Positions 11,768-24,067 of a stretch of DNA of 64,000 nucleotides are shown here, piece by piece. The DNA comes from Gaeumannomyces sp. JS-464. Lineage: Eukaryota; Ascomycota; Sordariomycetes; Magnaporthales; Magnaporthaceae. The notes beneath the pieces were generated by a model, which ran no database searches, was not told the origin of the DNA, and was given only the letters and a program-made list of their open reading frames with translations. The stretch is from assembly GCA_002197995.1 (NCBI GenBank), contig NGZR01000005.1:3100001-3164000 (forward strand), written 5' to 3'. The position numbers and the translations under genes are program-made. How positions within the stretch are numbered: the first letter of the stretch is position 1; every line of letters starts with the position of its first letter.

Positions 11768-14700
11768 GGCGAAAACTGAGGCGTCTGCCGCCGTTGACGC
11801 GCAGGCTACGAGACGGGAGAAGCGTGCTGGCTCAGGAGGTCGAAAAATGGTGTCGGATCGGATGGAATAGACGTCGCCAATAGCGTTCGTGTGGGGAAGG
11901 TTGGATTTGGACTCTGTAACTCAATGTCGTCGAATGCACGCGGGTGGAGATTCGGTCGTTTTGACGGCGGGCGTTGGCAATGTTCGCGCGGAGATCGTAT
12001 GATGTAGAGTTACTTTGAGGCCAAGGGCCAATTCTGATTTGCTCGGTGAAGCTTCGACGCGGGGAAGGTTGAGGGAGGTCGGTCGCATGCGAACGCCAGG
12101 CGGCTGTCTCGCTCCAGGTCTTTGGTCTCAGCCACAAGAACCTAACAAATGACGGTGCGCTCAAAAAACGGGTAAGGCTGGCGGGCGGGAGGGTCGGAGT
12201 CGCGCGCGGGGGAGAATGAGGAAGACGAAAGATTAGAATATCGTATGGCGGCCTTCGACAGAGAAATAAGACACTAACCGCCCAAAAAGACAAGGTTTGA
12301 AAAGGGGAAAAGAAGTAGGAAAGGAGGAGTGTTGGGCTGGCCGATCAAGATTGTGTGGTGGGCGTTCAGGTGGGTAAAAAGGGATCAATTTGCGGAGAAG
12401 CGCGAGCATCATCCGGGGGAGGGAAGGTGCGCTAGCGGAAGAACTGGGGCATGACATCCATTTCGAAGTTGGCTGTGTGCCCCTGTCGGGCCCAATCAGC
12501 TTACTGCAATTGTGCTGTGCCGTTTCCTTTCTGATCGGGAAACGTGAAGGGGGCACTTGCTGGGGTGGTCCTGGACCGGCGGCCAACCCCGCCGTCTCGC
12601 GACCTGTAAGGGGATTGCAGATGGAAGTGCACCCATCACCAAGCACTTGATCCAGTCTCCATGCTTCCACGATATCTGTACTTATGTACTGTAGGTGTCA
12701 GCCCAGCTTCGACGAGATACCTCATCTAGTTACATACACGCTGCCCGGATTACCACTCCCTGCCTACCTTGGCACCTAGGTACCTACCTACCTACCTACC
12801 TACCTAGGTAGGTACCACATATTAGGCATGCCGGTTGGATTGCAGCAGCGGGTGGTGCCGATATCCAGGGAGCCTAGCAGGTGTAAAATGGTAAGTGACA
12901 AGCCAGGAACACCCTCTCTACCTCCTATGCCTTTCTGGAGCTCGAATGAAATTGTTCGATGGATGCTGCGCCCCAGGAAGCCATCACACCGCGTGAAAAT
13001 ATCTAGGTTGCCGAGTGCTTCTTGCGTGGCCGTTGGTCAGCCGGGCCTGCATGGAAGCGAGGGTAATGTACAAAACAGGCTCGTGACAATCTCCAGTTTC
13101 TAGCTTTGCCAACATGGGGTACGTACCTGCCCAACTACCTAGGTACCCAGGCACGCTATCGGGCAATAACATTGGAAAATATGACGGGTCGAGTGCGATG
13201 GAAACACTCGTGCTGTGCAGCTAATTGATTGGACAAGCAGGTTCCCCGCCACAAGCACCCGACGTTGAGGTCGGGGTCGACTAAAACGGCGAATCTCACG
13301 CCACGCATCTTGATTTTGGGTTTTCTCCGCCATCGCTCCCCTGGGGCGAGATCCAAAGGACTGGACGGGCAGGGCTGGATGGGAGTCTGGGTAGGAGTCG
13401 CATTACACAATATTGGCATAAGGCAGGACGGCTTGGCTCGGGCTCCCCTCGAATACAACCGTCTCGATATATTTGGTTTTTGGTCAAGGAGTGCTTGGTC
13501 GTCGTCACAGAACCGAATTCGGCCTAGATTCGTCCCCAACCTTGCACATCTTCGCCATCTCGCCGCGGCGCCCAGGCTTGCCGCCGCCAATCACGTTGCC
13601 ACGGTGGCCGAGTCGGCAAATAGTTGTGGGGGCCTTTGCAACGGTGTCGATCGCTCCTCTCTGTGGACGCAGCCGTGGCAGCGCAGACACGGCTTCGCAA
13701 ACCTTCAGATCACCCCCGTCTACCAAGCCTATTTACCTGGGCGCAATGTACCACGTGCACCAACAGCCTCGAGGCCGTGAATGCCGCGAACAGCGGGGAA
13801 GGGGTGTTGATCACCCAAGCATTGATCCCCAGCGACTTGCATGTCCCCAGACTTCACACGCGTAGGGTTCCTGTACGCTGACGTCGGCAAATCAGCAGGC
13901 AGTCCTGAGCGAGAGGTGCGAATCGTTTCGTCGGCGTCATATATAAGGCTCTAGCGGCGGGAGGCCCCGATGACCACGCAGATCCCTTCTATGCCCAAGG
14001 CTGGCGTTTCCTCACAATGGCAACGTCTTCTTGCCATCTGTATTTCGTCATCCCAACGGGGAGGTCCAGCTTGACACATCAACGTATGATGCACCTCGTC
14101 CCATTGAAGTCCAGATCGGTGTTGAGTTCGTCTGAAAGTCCTGCTCGGTGCCGACAGCCTACGCCGTCTCCTGTCCGGTTGCTGCCGCTGGCCTCGGATT
14201 CTGATGAGACAGCCAGCCCGACTGCCGGGGTCCCCACGTCTTTGCGCGAAAACAAAACGGGGCCCTTCATATTGCCTTTGCCCCTGTTAGTCACGCCCAT
14301 AATCATGGCGCCCAACTGCCCACAGACTTCATGTTGACATGCATACCGCTCCTCTGAACTACCGCCGGGGAGAACCCACAATGATTGAAACCCGTCTTGC
14401 GCCGTCCTCGGCCGGGGAAAAAAGCTTCGTGTTGGCCGGCAGGCATCGCATCACCTATCACTAGCCTCGCTCATGGGTAAGGTTCCCCGCATCTGGGACC
14501 CCGGACTAATCTGGTAAAAGTGACGCGGCGGCAGACACCGATGGCACACACAGTCTTCTGGGTCCAAATTTCGGCGTACACACCTGAGACATTTCGTAAC
14601 GAGTCGCTGAATATACATATACCACGGGCAATAGTAATAATAGTGCTCGTACCCCTTCTGATACTATGTAGAGGTGCGCCTAGCGGGACTGCTCCCTTGT

Positions 14701-14982
14701 GCACGAACGAAGGAGACTTGACTTGCTTTTCTTTCCCTATTCTTTCAATGCACCCCTCAGTCAGATCTACGTCCGTATAGCAAACAATAATACAGATAGT
14801 CCTCGCCTTTTATTTCCATCACAGCATCCAACGAGGGCGTGCAAGGCATCGTCTCACCCTAATGCATGACGGCGCAGCAAATGCTCCTGCTGGTTTTCTG
14901 GTGGTCAGGCTGGTTGAACAGGCTTGGAGAACCCCATTCGGCCACGTGGAAATTCTGCAAGGGTGCGACCCTGGTCCATGGC
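11768..14982. other. Long spacer upstream of facB
   Basis: About 3.2 kb between the facB start and the 3' end of the SET gene. It should hold the facB promoter and leader. The main visible structure is the ACCT/AGGT palindromic tract at 12774-12816 with a second copy of the motif at 13134-13148. No protein with recognisable similarity and no tRNA or rRNA were found. Confidence 0.5.
12774..12816. repeat. (ACCT)n/(AGGT)n tract with central TACCTAGGTA palindrome
   Basis: About seven ACCT units run into a TACCTAGGTA palindrome and then AGGT units, so either strand can fold into a hairpin. It lies about 1 kb upstream of the facB start. The same core recurs in several spacers of this window. Confidence 0.85.
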
Positions 14983-16884
14983 TCAACTGAAATCGTCCTC
15001 TTCATTAGATACCGAGCCGGGGGCTAAGTCGTTTTGGGAAGCTTCCGTTGACCCGAGGTAGGCCATCACGCTTTTGTCCTCGAGTAGGTATGCCTTCTGT
15101 GCAAGGGTTGGTGCAGGTCAGCAGCGCGCCTAGGAGCCCACAACGAAGACGATGAAGAGGAAAAGAAAGAAGATACAACAAAAGACGGCAGCTGAAAAAA
15201 AGACGCCATCCCCAGGAAGACCTAGCCTCGTAGGATGCGACGCATGCACGAATGCACAGGTGCGTGGGTCTAGGCTCGCGTGGACGATAGCGGTTGCAAG
15301 ATTTGTTGGGGGAAATGGTTCGATGTTCAGGCAGGGAAACGGGGTATATGTTACCTCCAATTCGAGGCAGCCTATAGCGCTCCGCAGCATCCTTGTCTCC
15401 GCGACCCTTAGCCGAGCCGCCGCCTCCCGACAGGTCGGTCGAACCGCGAGGGGATCCTGCGTGTTCGGGAGGTCATCGGACTCCGCCGGCGCCGATATCC
15501 GCTGCGCCTGGGCCTCCAGCTGTTCCTGGACCAGCACCACCGCCCGAAGCCGAAAGACTGTGTGGTGCACGTGCGACACCGTGACCGCCTCGAGATCCTT
15601 GACCGAATCCGTGACGTCCTCGTCCTCCCAGAACAGCCTCATCCGCCTACGCCGTCGGTGAGTTGCAGAATGCGGATCCCCAGGCCGTCTTCTTCATTGA
15701 GGGCAAGAAGGTGGGCGAACGGACACTCCCACCGGACATCCCTGCCCTCCGACTGCGCGATTTTGATAGTGGGAGACTCGCCAAAGATATGGGCCTTAGC
15801 CCTAGCGAGCGGGTCATCCTCCGGCACCTCTACCGGCAGGATAACCATCTCTGGGCCCCCTTCCGGATCCACAAACCCATAGCTGAACAGCATCTCGGCT
15901 GGCGCCTTCTCATTGCCGTATGAGATGGTGATTTCAGTATCGGCCGCGATCTCGGCGTCGCGGTTTAGGTACAGATCGACGCTGCCGTCCTCGGGGTTTT
16001 GAGTATAGGACGCGGTCCATTGCCGAGAATGATTGATCATGTCGATGCATGGCACCATTGATGAGCCTCCACGGGGGAGCTCCATGCATCTGGAACGGTA
16101 CCAGGCGTCCAGAACGATCCAGTCCCGGAGCTTTATAGGCTCCTTCTCCCACAGGATCTCGTTCCATGTTGCCAATGCCGAAGACTTCTCCTTCAGATCA
16201 TCAAACTCCCGCTCCAACGCGAGAAGCTTTGCTTGGACTGCCCTCTACAAACCAGGTTAGCGCAGGTACCACACTGTTAATCAGGTGGACAGAGATGAGC
16301 TACTAAGTTATAGCGCCGACAGGCAGAAAGGAATGGGTACCTCAAGCGATGTGCCATTCAGGAGGAGACGCTCAGCATCAGTCCACATGGTAGGCAAGGG
16401 CACGGTCCGAGGCAGGTACTTGATGTATTGTGTCCATGGATTCGACAGCCCGGGATTTTCCTCACTCTTCCATACTAGAACAAGCTGTGCCAGCAGGAAG
16501 AGAAGAACGTCTCCCCTCGAGGACTGGACGGAGGTGTACTTGCACGTCAGTATCGTTCAGTATTCCAATGCCACCAACATCATCTCGTCGGGGTGCGCGC
16601 CTTGGGCTCGGTACCTGGCCGCCTGCGGCATTCAGGAGTTCCCTGAACCTCTGATCCTCCTTTGCATACTCCTCCACTGCTTCTGCGTTTAACACCAGCT
16701 CCGTCGGAACTGAGAGTATGCGATGGGCTGGCGTGGTCTCGTCGGGTGGGGGCTGGAAACGTCTCTCGGCCACGAGACCAAATCCCTTCCCCTCGATCCG
16801 CGATATCCTGACGCCGTCGAAGATGACGCTATTGAAGCGAGACCATATCGGCAAGGATTCGATAGGCAACTCCGTTGGTGACAT
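14983..16884 (-). CDS. SET-domain lysine methyltransferase, Rkm4/SETD6-like (one frame break)
   Basis: Four exons: 16884-16615, 16538-16341, 16244-15355 and 15096-14983, predicting about 490 residues, close to yeast Rkm4. The N-terminal SET segment reads SRIEGKGFGLVAERRF. The substrate and cofactor part has DMINHSRQW near residues 224-232 (NHS motif) and EITISYGNEKAPAEMLFSYGF with the catalytic-type Tyr near 265. The C-terminal part has the Rubisco-LSMT substrate-binding-type helical arrangement. Family members methylate ribosomal proteins or other non-histone targets using S-adenosylmethionine. The target here is not known. One base seems missing near 15643-15655 (LQLTDGVG/MRLFWEDEDVTD junction), and exon lengths become divisible by three only if it is restored. 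The ATG at 16884 is the first in frame. The gene is divergent from the GTPase, with a 551-bp gap. Confidence 0.83.
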
Positions 16885-17435
16885 GGCGCTCTTGAGTTGA
16901 GGGAGCACCTAAGATCTGTAATCGCCACAAGTTGCGTGACCGGGCTAATGTGTGGTGAGAGAGCACAGCTGGGGTGCTATGTCTGCCACCATTGAAATTA
17001 AATATTTCCTTTACATTGGTAGACCTCAACCGTTTGTGGTGCGAAAATGGTAGTGCCTGTTAACTTTGCGTAATATTATAGGTGGTCCCTTGCTCGAATT
17101 AGTCCACCATGAGATCTGTAGACTCTGATCTGGTGGATATAAGGTGCCCGTCTCGGCGGCGGGCTGCCAGGCCTGGCCTGGCGCATTTCAACAGACGCAA
17201 AGCTCCACACCTGAGTGGGTCCAATTTGATCTTTGCAGATGCTAGGTTCTGCCCCGCCAGGAATTCTGCCGACCTAGGAGGGGCACAGCACTCGAGATTT
17301 TGCGATCGCGGACCTCTTCGGCTTCCTGAGCGGAGCACCCTCACCAGATATGGACGAGAATTATCTGCGCTCGCAGCAGCTGGCCCTGACATCGCTGTAT
17401 GTGCATGGGAGAGTAGACTCGGTCGATTGCCCAGA
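16885..17435. promoter_or_regulatory. Shared divergent promoter region (SET gene / GTPase)
   Basis: The 551-bp gap between two head-to-head start codons must hold both 5' leaders and both core promoters. No clear TATA box was picked out. Confidence 0.5.
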
Positions 17436-19108
17436 ATGCCTCGCGACCCCTTGATTGGCCTGGTCGGCAAGCCCAGCGCGGGCAAGTCGAGCACACTCAA
17501 CTCCCTCACAGACGCAACCTCCAAAGTCGGTCGGTAAAACCACAACGCACCTTTGTCTACTCCCTGCGTCGCGCGGCGGTCCTGCCTCCGGGCTGGATGT
17601 CTTGACTGCCCATTTATCTGCTCCTATACTCTCCTCGTCTTCAATCCTACACCACTGCGCCCCCGTCGTATGTGTACGACGCGAGCCTCCCCAACGCGCA
17701 TTGCCTATGGAACAGGCAGCTGATATCACCGTCTACAGGAAACTTCCCGTATGGAAACCCAACCCCACGAATACCCTCCTTCAGGCTGTCTCGGGGCCCC
17801 ATATGCTTTCAGCTTATGAGAGGCGCATGGCCTTCAGCTTCACTGACAAGACCCGATGCTCTTCTATACTTGACGCAGTTTCACGACAATTGACCCTCAA
17901 CGAGCGATTGGCTACCTTCAGATCGACTGCGCTTGCGCCAGGCATGGCGTTCAGGAGCGGTGCAAGCCTAATCATGGCTCGTGCGTCGACGGCCGGCGGT
18001 CGGTTCCTATCGAGCTCCTCGACGTCGCTGGGCTCGTCCCCGGGGCCCACCAAGGAAAAGGGTTGGGCAACAAGTTCCTCGACGATCTGCGGCACGCCGA
18101 TGCGCTGATACACGTCGTGGACGCCTCAGGTACAACCGACGCCGAGGGAAAGAACACACGTGGCTACGACCCTTCGGTCGACATCGCCTGGTTGCGCTCC
18201 GAGGTGGTTGCCTGGATTAGAGGAAATCTAATGGAGAAATGGGGCAGCATCCGCCGCCGCCATGTCGCGGCCAAACACACAGCCGTCGAGACGCTGCAGG
18301 CGCAGTTTAGTGGCTACGGCAGTACAGCGCGCGTGGTGGCGCGCACTCTGGACCGCCTAGCGCTCAAGGAGCCGCTCGAAAGCTGGGACGAGGCCACGAT
18401 CGACCGTGTGGTCAACGCATTTACCGACGAGAAGTTCCCGACGGTGATCGCGCTGAACAAGATTGACCACCCAGACTCGGACAAGAATGTAGCCAAGATC
18501 GCAAAGATGCAGGACCCCAACCGCATCGTTCTATGCTCGGCCATATCTGAGATCTTCCTGCGCAAGATGGCCAAACAGGGCTACATCCATTATACCGAGG
18601 GCAGCGAATTTGTCGACACAAGGGAGGACTTGATCGAGGCCGGTGACCCCGAGGGCGGCGGGCTCAAGGAACTCGATGACAAGAACCGGAACCGGATAGA
18701 GAACCTACGAGACATGGTCCTTTACCGGTTCGGGTCAACAGGTGTTGTGCAGGTGCTGTCCAAGGCCGCCGAGGTGCTCGGCCTCGTGCCTGTGTATCCG
18801 GTCCGGAACACGACTACGTTTGGCTCGGGTGCTTCCGAGTCCAAGTTTGTTTTTCGGGACTGCGTTCTGGTCAAGAAGAACTCTACGGTTGGCGAGGTCG
18901 CAAGGAAATGCGTCGGCGACGCACCCGTGGCCTACATTGAAGGCGTTGGCGGCATGAGGGTGTCTGAGGATGATTTGGTCGCCATTGGTAAGAATGATGT
19001 AAGTTTCCCTCTCCTTGACATACATAGCAGGTACTTGTGCCTCTTCCCGGGTTGACCTGGCTGACTGACATGCCACAGATCCTGTCTTTCAAGATGGGCC
19101 GCGGATGA
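17436..19108 (+). CDS. YchF-related TGS-domain GTPase (S. pombe SPBC428.15-like), with a 10-nt microexon
   Basis: A 417-residue GTP-binding protein. Exons are 17436-17529, 17739-17748 (10 nt), 17879-18998 and 19079-19108. Motifs: G1 [10 protein letters not shown] near residues 11-20; the switch I region [19 protein letters not shown] is assembled only if the microexon GAAACTTCCC is included; G3 [24 protein letters not shown]4-like NKIDH near 18460-18475; a C-terminal TGS-type domain ending in [15 protein letters not shown]. This is the archaeal/fungal group related to YchF/OLA1, whose cellular role is poorly defined (probably ribosome-linked). The donor of intron 1 is a weak gtcggt, but it is the only choice that restores the family sequence. 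The total length is divisible by three and the frame is intact. Confidence 0.87.
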
Positions 19109-20250
19109 GCGCGCTGCATTCCATGTTTAGACTAGGTTGGATGTCATAGATATAAAGACAGTGGACATCTCGTGGACAAATCGTTTTCGCACGTTGGAGG
19201 ATAACGGATGCATCATACGTGAGCCAACAACCCTTTCAATGTCATCTGTGATCCTCCCAGTCTCTGATCAGTCATATCCAGCTATCACAATCTCAGGTGG
19301 ACCGACAAGCCTTGGCTCTAGCTCAGCTACCTATTCATTGGGAGAGGCTAGCGTAATAGATTCCAAGCCAGTGCGAGCATATCCGCGGATAGCGGGTGAC
19401 TTTGATCCGCTTGGTAAAATATGGTGGCTGTCAGCGTGGGCGGAATGATTGTCATCCTGGCGACAATTCAATTGAGCGCTACCTAGCAACCCGACTCGAC
19501 GACTCCTTCGAGATCCCTCTCGGTTCCCGCAGGTTCATGGTAGGTCTGCGGCCGATGCAGATAATTGGCCAATAAAGCGCGCCGTAATCTGAGCGACGCA
19601 CATCAGTGCACAAATATCACACTTCTCGAACGGTTTGATCATGCGTGTTTGAGGTTGGTGAGGGTATCAGAATTAAGGTAACGAGAAAGGCTATGTCGCG
19701 TATCATCTTATGCTTTCGGCCGGATCCAGAATCATGAATTCCCCCAGTGTCCCGGGAACAAGAAAAGCAAGTACGTTCGCATGAGAAAAGGCTCGAAAGG
19801 AAAAGAGATAACGAGACAAAACAGAGACAAAGAATAAGAAATCCGCGCAGACTGAAAAGTCCCATCCGTCTCCGATCCTCAATTCACCTGAGGAGGCCAT
19901 GGTGAAAAAAAGTTGGAGGCTGGTTGCTGTTCACTCGGGCCAGCCACGTCAGACCGTGGGCTGGCTGCAGCGACCCACACCCATGCCCAGGAGCTTAGAA
20001 CCCGCAGTGTCAGCCGAGGCCGGTATAGCCGCTCCTCGCCGACGCATCATTGGCCGGTAGTCGTTGGGCCCCCCAACCGCGCACGACGAGGCATAAGTCT
20101 GTCGACCGCCCAGTTTCGTTGTCGGTTGGCGTAAGTTTTGGCGATGGTGGGGAGGTTTCGGCCATTTTTTGATTGCTGAGCTTCGGTAATGACTGCGGCG
20201 TCGAGTCGGAAGAGGCATCGTCGACGGATGGAGCCGCTCGCCGGCGCCCT
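19109..20250. other. Spacer between convergent GTPase and PMP3 genes
   Basis: About 1.1 kb holding the two 3' UTRs. No gene-like structure was recognised. Confidence 0.55.
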
Positions 20251-20600
20251 CTAGTACTTCAAGATGATATACAGGGCGTGGATGATACCGGGCAGGTAAC
20301 CTAGAATGGCCATGTTAGTCGCAAGTCGTCTTCCTTGTCGACGGAAGCAGGGGGAGGGCTGCGTGAACGAGCGGCCAACGTACCGAGAATGGTCAGCAGG
20401 ATGTTGATGAGCAGGTCGGCACCGCAGCCACGCTCCAGGAAGACACCCAGAGGAGGGAGGATGACGGCAAGAATGATCTTGCAGATGTCGCTGTAGGCGT
20501 CCAGGTCAGCATGCTTTTATTTCTCGGAGCTCATGGACGCGATCGGGAAACCGTCGAGCGGGCGTGGAGAGAAGCAGACATACCTGGCGGTGAAAGGCAT
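20251..20600 (-). CDS. PMP3: Plasma membrane proteolipid 3 (PMP3/UPF0057 family)
   Basis: A 57-residue, very hydrophobic protein from three small exons: 20600-20584 (17 nt), 20490-20384 and 20300-20251. The translation starts MPFTASDICKIILAVILPPL, continues GVFLERGCGADLLINILLTI and ends LGYLPGIIHALYIILKY. This is the full PMP3 pattern: two membrane spans flanking the conserved ERGC loop. In yeast, Pmp3 sits in the plasma membrane and its loss causes hyperpolarisation and sensitivity to Na+. Family members are often induced by salt or cold stress. All splice sites are GT-AG and exon lengths sum to 174 nt including the stop. The exons are too short to stand out as single open frames. Confidence 0.95.
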
Positions 20601-23151
20601 GATGGCGGAGTTGGTGTTGGTTGTTTTGATTTGGGGTAAGGAGTTTTCTGCGTCGCAAAAGGCGTTATATGATTGCTATGGAGAGGGACGGTTTGGGTTT
20701 CGCAGTGACGGACGGCGGGCGTGGAGGTTTTTAAATAATTGGAACCTAGACGGACCGGCATCCGGAAATGGCCTGACCCTGGTCCTGCGGACTGTGGAAT
20801 GAATGGGTGCTGCTTGCTAGGGAGGACTCCCAAGAGGTGCCACCGCACGCGCACACGCACACACACACACACACACCTTCCCCGGCAGCGCGCAACTTGG
20901 TTGGCTCAGTGCCACCCCGTTTGACCATGGACCAGACAAGCAAGATTGAACGGGCGATTGGAGAACGGCAAATGCGTCATACATATTGCTGGGCAGAGAC
21001 GGGACGACCATCTACTAGGCCCGCCAATGCCCGACCATTTTCTTGTCCCAATTCCCTTTGTGCCTTCCATCCCGCCAGACACCGTCAAGCGCAGCCCTAC
21101 GCATCACGGTCAGAGGTGAAACAAGCTCGACAGGTCCAGCTTCTGGCGCGAGCACTCGGCCTAAATCCTTGCATCATATCCGTGAACTAAAAGCCCCGGG
21201 GAAAGGGTCACGGGGAGGAATGGAGAGCATGCGCTGCCCTTCACCGTCCGTCGCTTTGGCCCAGCGCGTGCGGCTACTTGCAGTTCGCAGCGATGGGATG
21301 GCTGGCCAGCACCCTGTAGCCAGTCCTCTTCGCAGTGGCACTCGATGCACCCCCAGGTTGCCGCGCGGAGCTTCTCGGAGTGCCCGTCCCACACACAGAC
21401 AAAGCACAGAAAAGTCCCACCCCTTCGATGACCTGTGAAATTCCTGGGCTGGCGGCTTGGCCTGGCTGCGCTCGCATCCGCCTGCGGGCCCAGTTCCCAT
21501 CCTTCCCGACCCGAGGGGCACTCGTGGTGGATATTCGGCACAGGCAAAGGACCCAAGCAACATGGGCTGATAGGGGCTCACCTACGTCACCGCCCATCAG
21601 CACGTTGTTTCCCTCCTTGCCCCCACACGCCCCGGTCGGGCCTAGGCCTTACCAGGCCTTGACGAATGCCATGACATCGGTCGGCGTGGCTGATGACACT
21701 AGAAAACCCATGTGAGCGCCTGTCATGTCGCTAGGCCGCGGGGACCCGAGTGGCGCAGATACGGCGTGCCCCTAGCAACGCGATCGAGCACGTAACAACT
21801 GTGGCTCGGTTGCATACTCGATTGCATATGGGGGGCTCTTGCCCCTTTGAGGGCTGGCTAGCACCATCTGCTTTCCTTCTGGCGAGTGACATGGAACGCC
21901 TTTGCCGTTGTAGCCGGGATGGATTACCGCAAATTACGGCCGCGATCACCCACCACTCGAAGGGGTCCGTCATTGGCTGGCAACGGGCAACACACGAATC
22001 GGGCAAAATTCCAGGAGCCCATTTCGGGAAGTCTTCACGTCCTCAACTCTTTCACACCCTGTGACTTTATTGCTGTCAACATCGTGCCAGTCAGGCGGTG
22101 GGCAGGCAGGGTTCCGGAATGCAGAATGCCATCGGTACTGCCAAGCAGTTCCAATTTGTTTGCATGTACCGACAGCCGTCTTGCCGTCCCGCCCTCGCCA
22201 TCGGAAAGGACGGATCTAGAGAGCCTCAAGAGGACCACAATGACGGGGCGGAAAGAGAAAAAGCCTTTTCTTCTTCAGAGCGTGAAGCCTGTGGTGGCTG
22301 GATGCTCCCTGATTTTTGGTTTTGGCACTCCTGCTCGTGCACGATTCATGAGCTCATAATGGGGAATGCCAAGATCCTACGTCGGGGTGGACGCGCGTCC
22401 ATCGTGGAGGAACCCTGCACACACAGACCCCCAAGGCATTCTTTGATGGGTGAGCGATCTTGAGTTCCCCAAAGTACCTCTTTGGCATGTCTTCGAGTCT
22501 GAAAATCACAGCCAACCGTGCCAACCTAAGGATTGCACTCGATGAGCCAGTCGCACAGCAACAAATCCTAACTGGATTTCCAGGCGGGTATCTGTTCTTT
22601 GTGCTTCAGCGAAAGGGCTGCGCCACCACCAAGTTGGCAGCATTGTGGCGATGATAGTCTCTGCTGCCACCCCGATTGCGCGGGCAGTCTCCAAGCCACA
22701 AGCCTCCCGACTCTGGTGCTAGTGTCGCCCTGAACAGTCTCCAAAAGGGGCTGTAACGACTTGCACGGGTGGAGCAGATAGCTTCCTACCTTGACGGTAG
22801 GTAGGCGGCTCCTTAGAAGCAAACAATAGAGCTTTGTGACCCTCGGGGCCGGCCACAGTCCGATTAGTTCCAAAGGCCCGGCTCCGGAAGCATCACATCG
22901 GGCTGCCGGACACCAGCCACACCCGGCCCAATCAGGGGCAGCCACATACCGCACCGCCACAATAGAATTCTGTGCCCTAAACTGGCACTACGGCTCGCTC
23001 CACTCCCACAGTAAAATTCCCCGCCATTGGAAAGGCTGGAAGTTTTTCGATTTTTTTTTTTCGACCTTCACCCTCGATCGCGACCAGAAAAAAAAAAAAA
23101 GAGACGCAGGATTCTACCTCTTTGCGTTCCGTACTCAAAAAATCAGAAGCA
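20601..23151. other. Divergent spacer PMP3 / RPL22
   Basis: About 2.55 kb between two start codons. It holds a (CA)n microsatellite at 20849-20876, an inverted repeat CCTACC..GGTAGG at 22795-22812, and just before the RPL22 start an 11-base T run near 23048 and a 13-base A run near 23088. No coding exon was recognised. Confidence 0.5.
20849..20876 (+). repeat. (CA)n microsatellite
   Basis: About ten perfect CA dinucleotides preceded by imperfect CACGCG units, some 250 bp upstream of the PMP3 start codon. Confidence 0.9.
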
Positions 23152-23735
23152 ATGGCTCCCCCTCAGACCGTACGTCCATGATCTATACTGGCTTTGCTGT
23201 TGGCCCAGTCTCGTTGGGATGGTGCTTCTCGCGCCCCCTGCTCCCCGAGATGATGGCGTGAAGCAGTAGGCTAAGATGATTGTGTTCCCTCCAATCTAGA
23301 AGAAGGCTGGCAAGTCCGGCAAGACGACCAAGAAGTTCGTCATCAACGCCTCGCAGCCTGTCAACGACAAGATCTTCGACATCTCGGCCTTTGAGAAGTT
23401 CCTGAACGAGAAGATCAAGGTCGAGGGCCGCGTCGGCCAGCTGGGCGAGACCATTGTCATCTCCCAGATCCCCGACGGCAAGATCGAGATCGTTGCCCAC
23501 AACGACCTCTCTGGCCGCTACCTGAAGTACTTGTAAGCAGCCGCGCGACTCCCGACTAACGCGGTCCAGAGCACTGCAGACGCTGACGCATGCCGCTCCG
23601 GCCCGCAGGACTAAGAAGTTCCTCAAGAAGCAGCAGCTCCGCGACTGGCTTCGTGTTGTGTCGACCTCCAAGGGTGTCTACGAGCTCAAGTTCTTCAACG
23701 TCGTCAACGACGCCGACGAGGAGGATGATGAGTAA
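23152..23735 (+). CDS. RPL22: 60S ribosomal protein L22 (eL22)
   Basis: A 125-residue cytosolic ribosomal protein of the L22e family, from exons 23152-23169 (18 nt, MAPPQT), 23300-23532 and 23609-23735. The body reads [20 protein letters not shown], then [38 protein letters not shown] and an acidic end NDADEEDDE. These are hallmarks of eL22, which sits on the 60S surface near the exit side. The short first exon, with the intron right after the start, is typical of fungal ribosomal protein genes. The frame is intact. Confidence 0.96.
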
Positions 23736-24067
23736 ACGAATCTCTACGCATATCACCGGAGTTCTTGGGGTTTCTCTATGGGATTTGGGAATGGGACAGG
23801 CAAGGCATGGATTGCTAGCTTGATAGCGGCAGGGGACCTTTGTCGTCCAAAACCAAAACAAAATACCACAAACGGGGGCCATTGGCTTGCGGTCGCAAGT
23901 ACTCCTTGTTCTGCGCCTGTCGGCGCCATGATATACACCCAATTCGCTTGTTGTGTTGCCGTGATGCCGACATACTTAGGACCTCGAGGAGGCATCTCTA
24001 TTGGTAGGCGTCGAGGTTGTATTCAAGGCAACATGTTGGATTACGTATTGTGAACGCTATGTTACGG
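23736..24067. other. Short spacer between convergent RPL22 and carrier genes
   Basis: A 332-bp gap holding two 3' UTRs. Nothing else was seen. Confidence 0.6.

Noticed and set aside
13597..13680. tRNA-like arrangement: TGCCACGG at the start, TGGCCGAG after it, and CCGTGGCA at the end
   Set aside because: The arms pair, but there is no T-arm with GTTCGA-type loop before the 3' arm and no anticodon stem, so it is not a tRNA.
15356..15660. A mini-intron explaining the frame change in the SET gene
   Set aside because: The only GT-AG option would be about 32 nt with no branch site, below the usable size, while a single missing base restores both frame and similarity.
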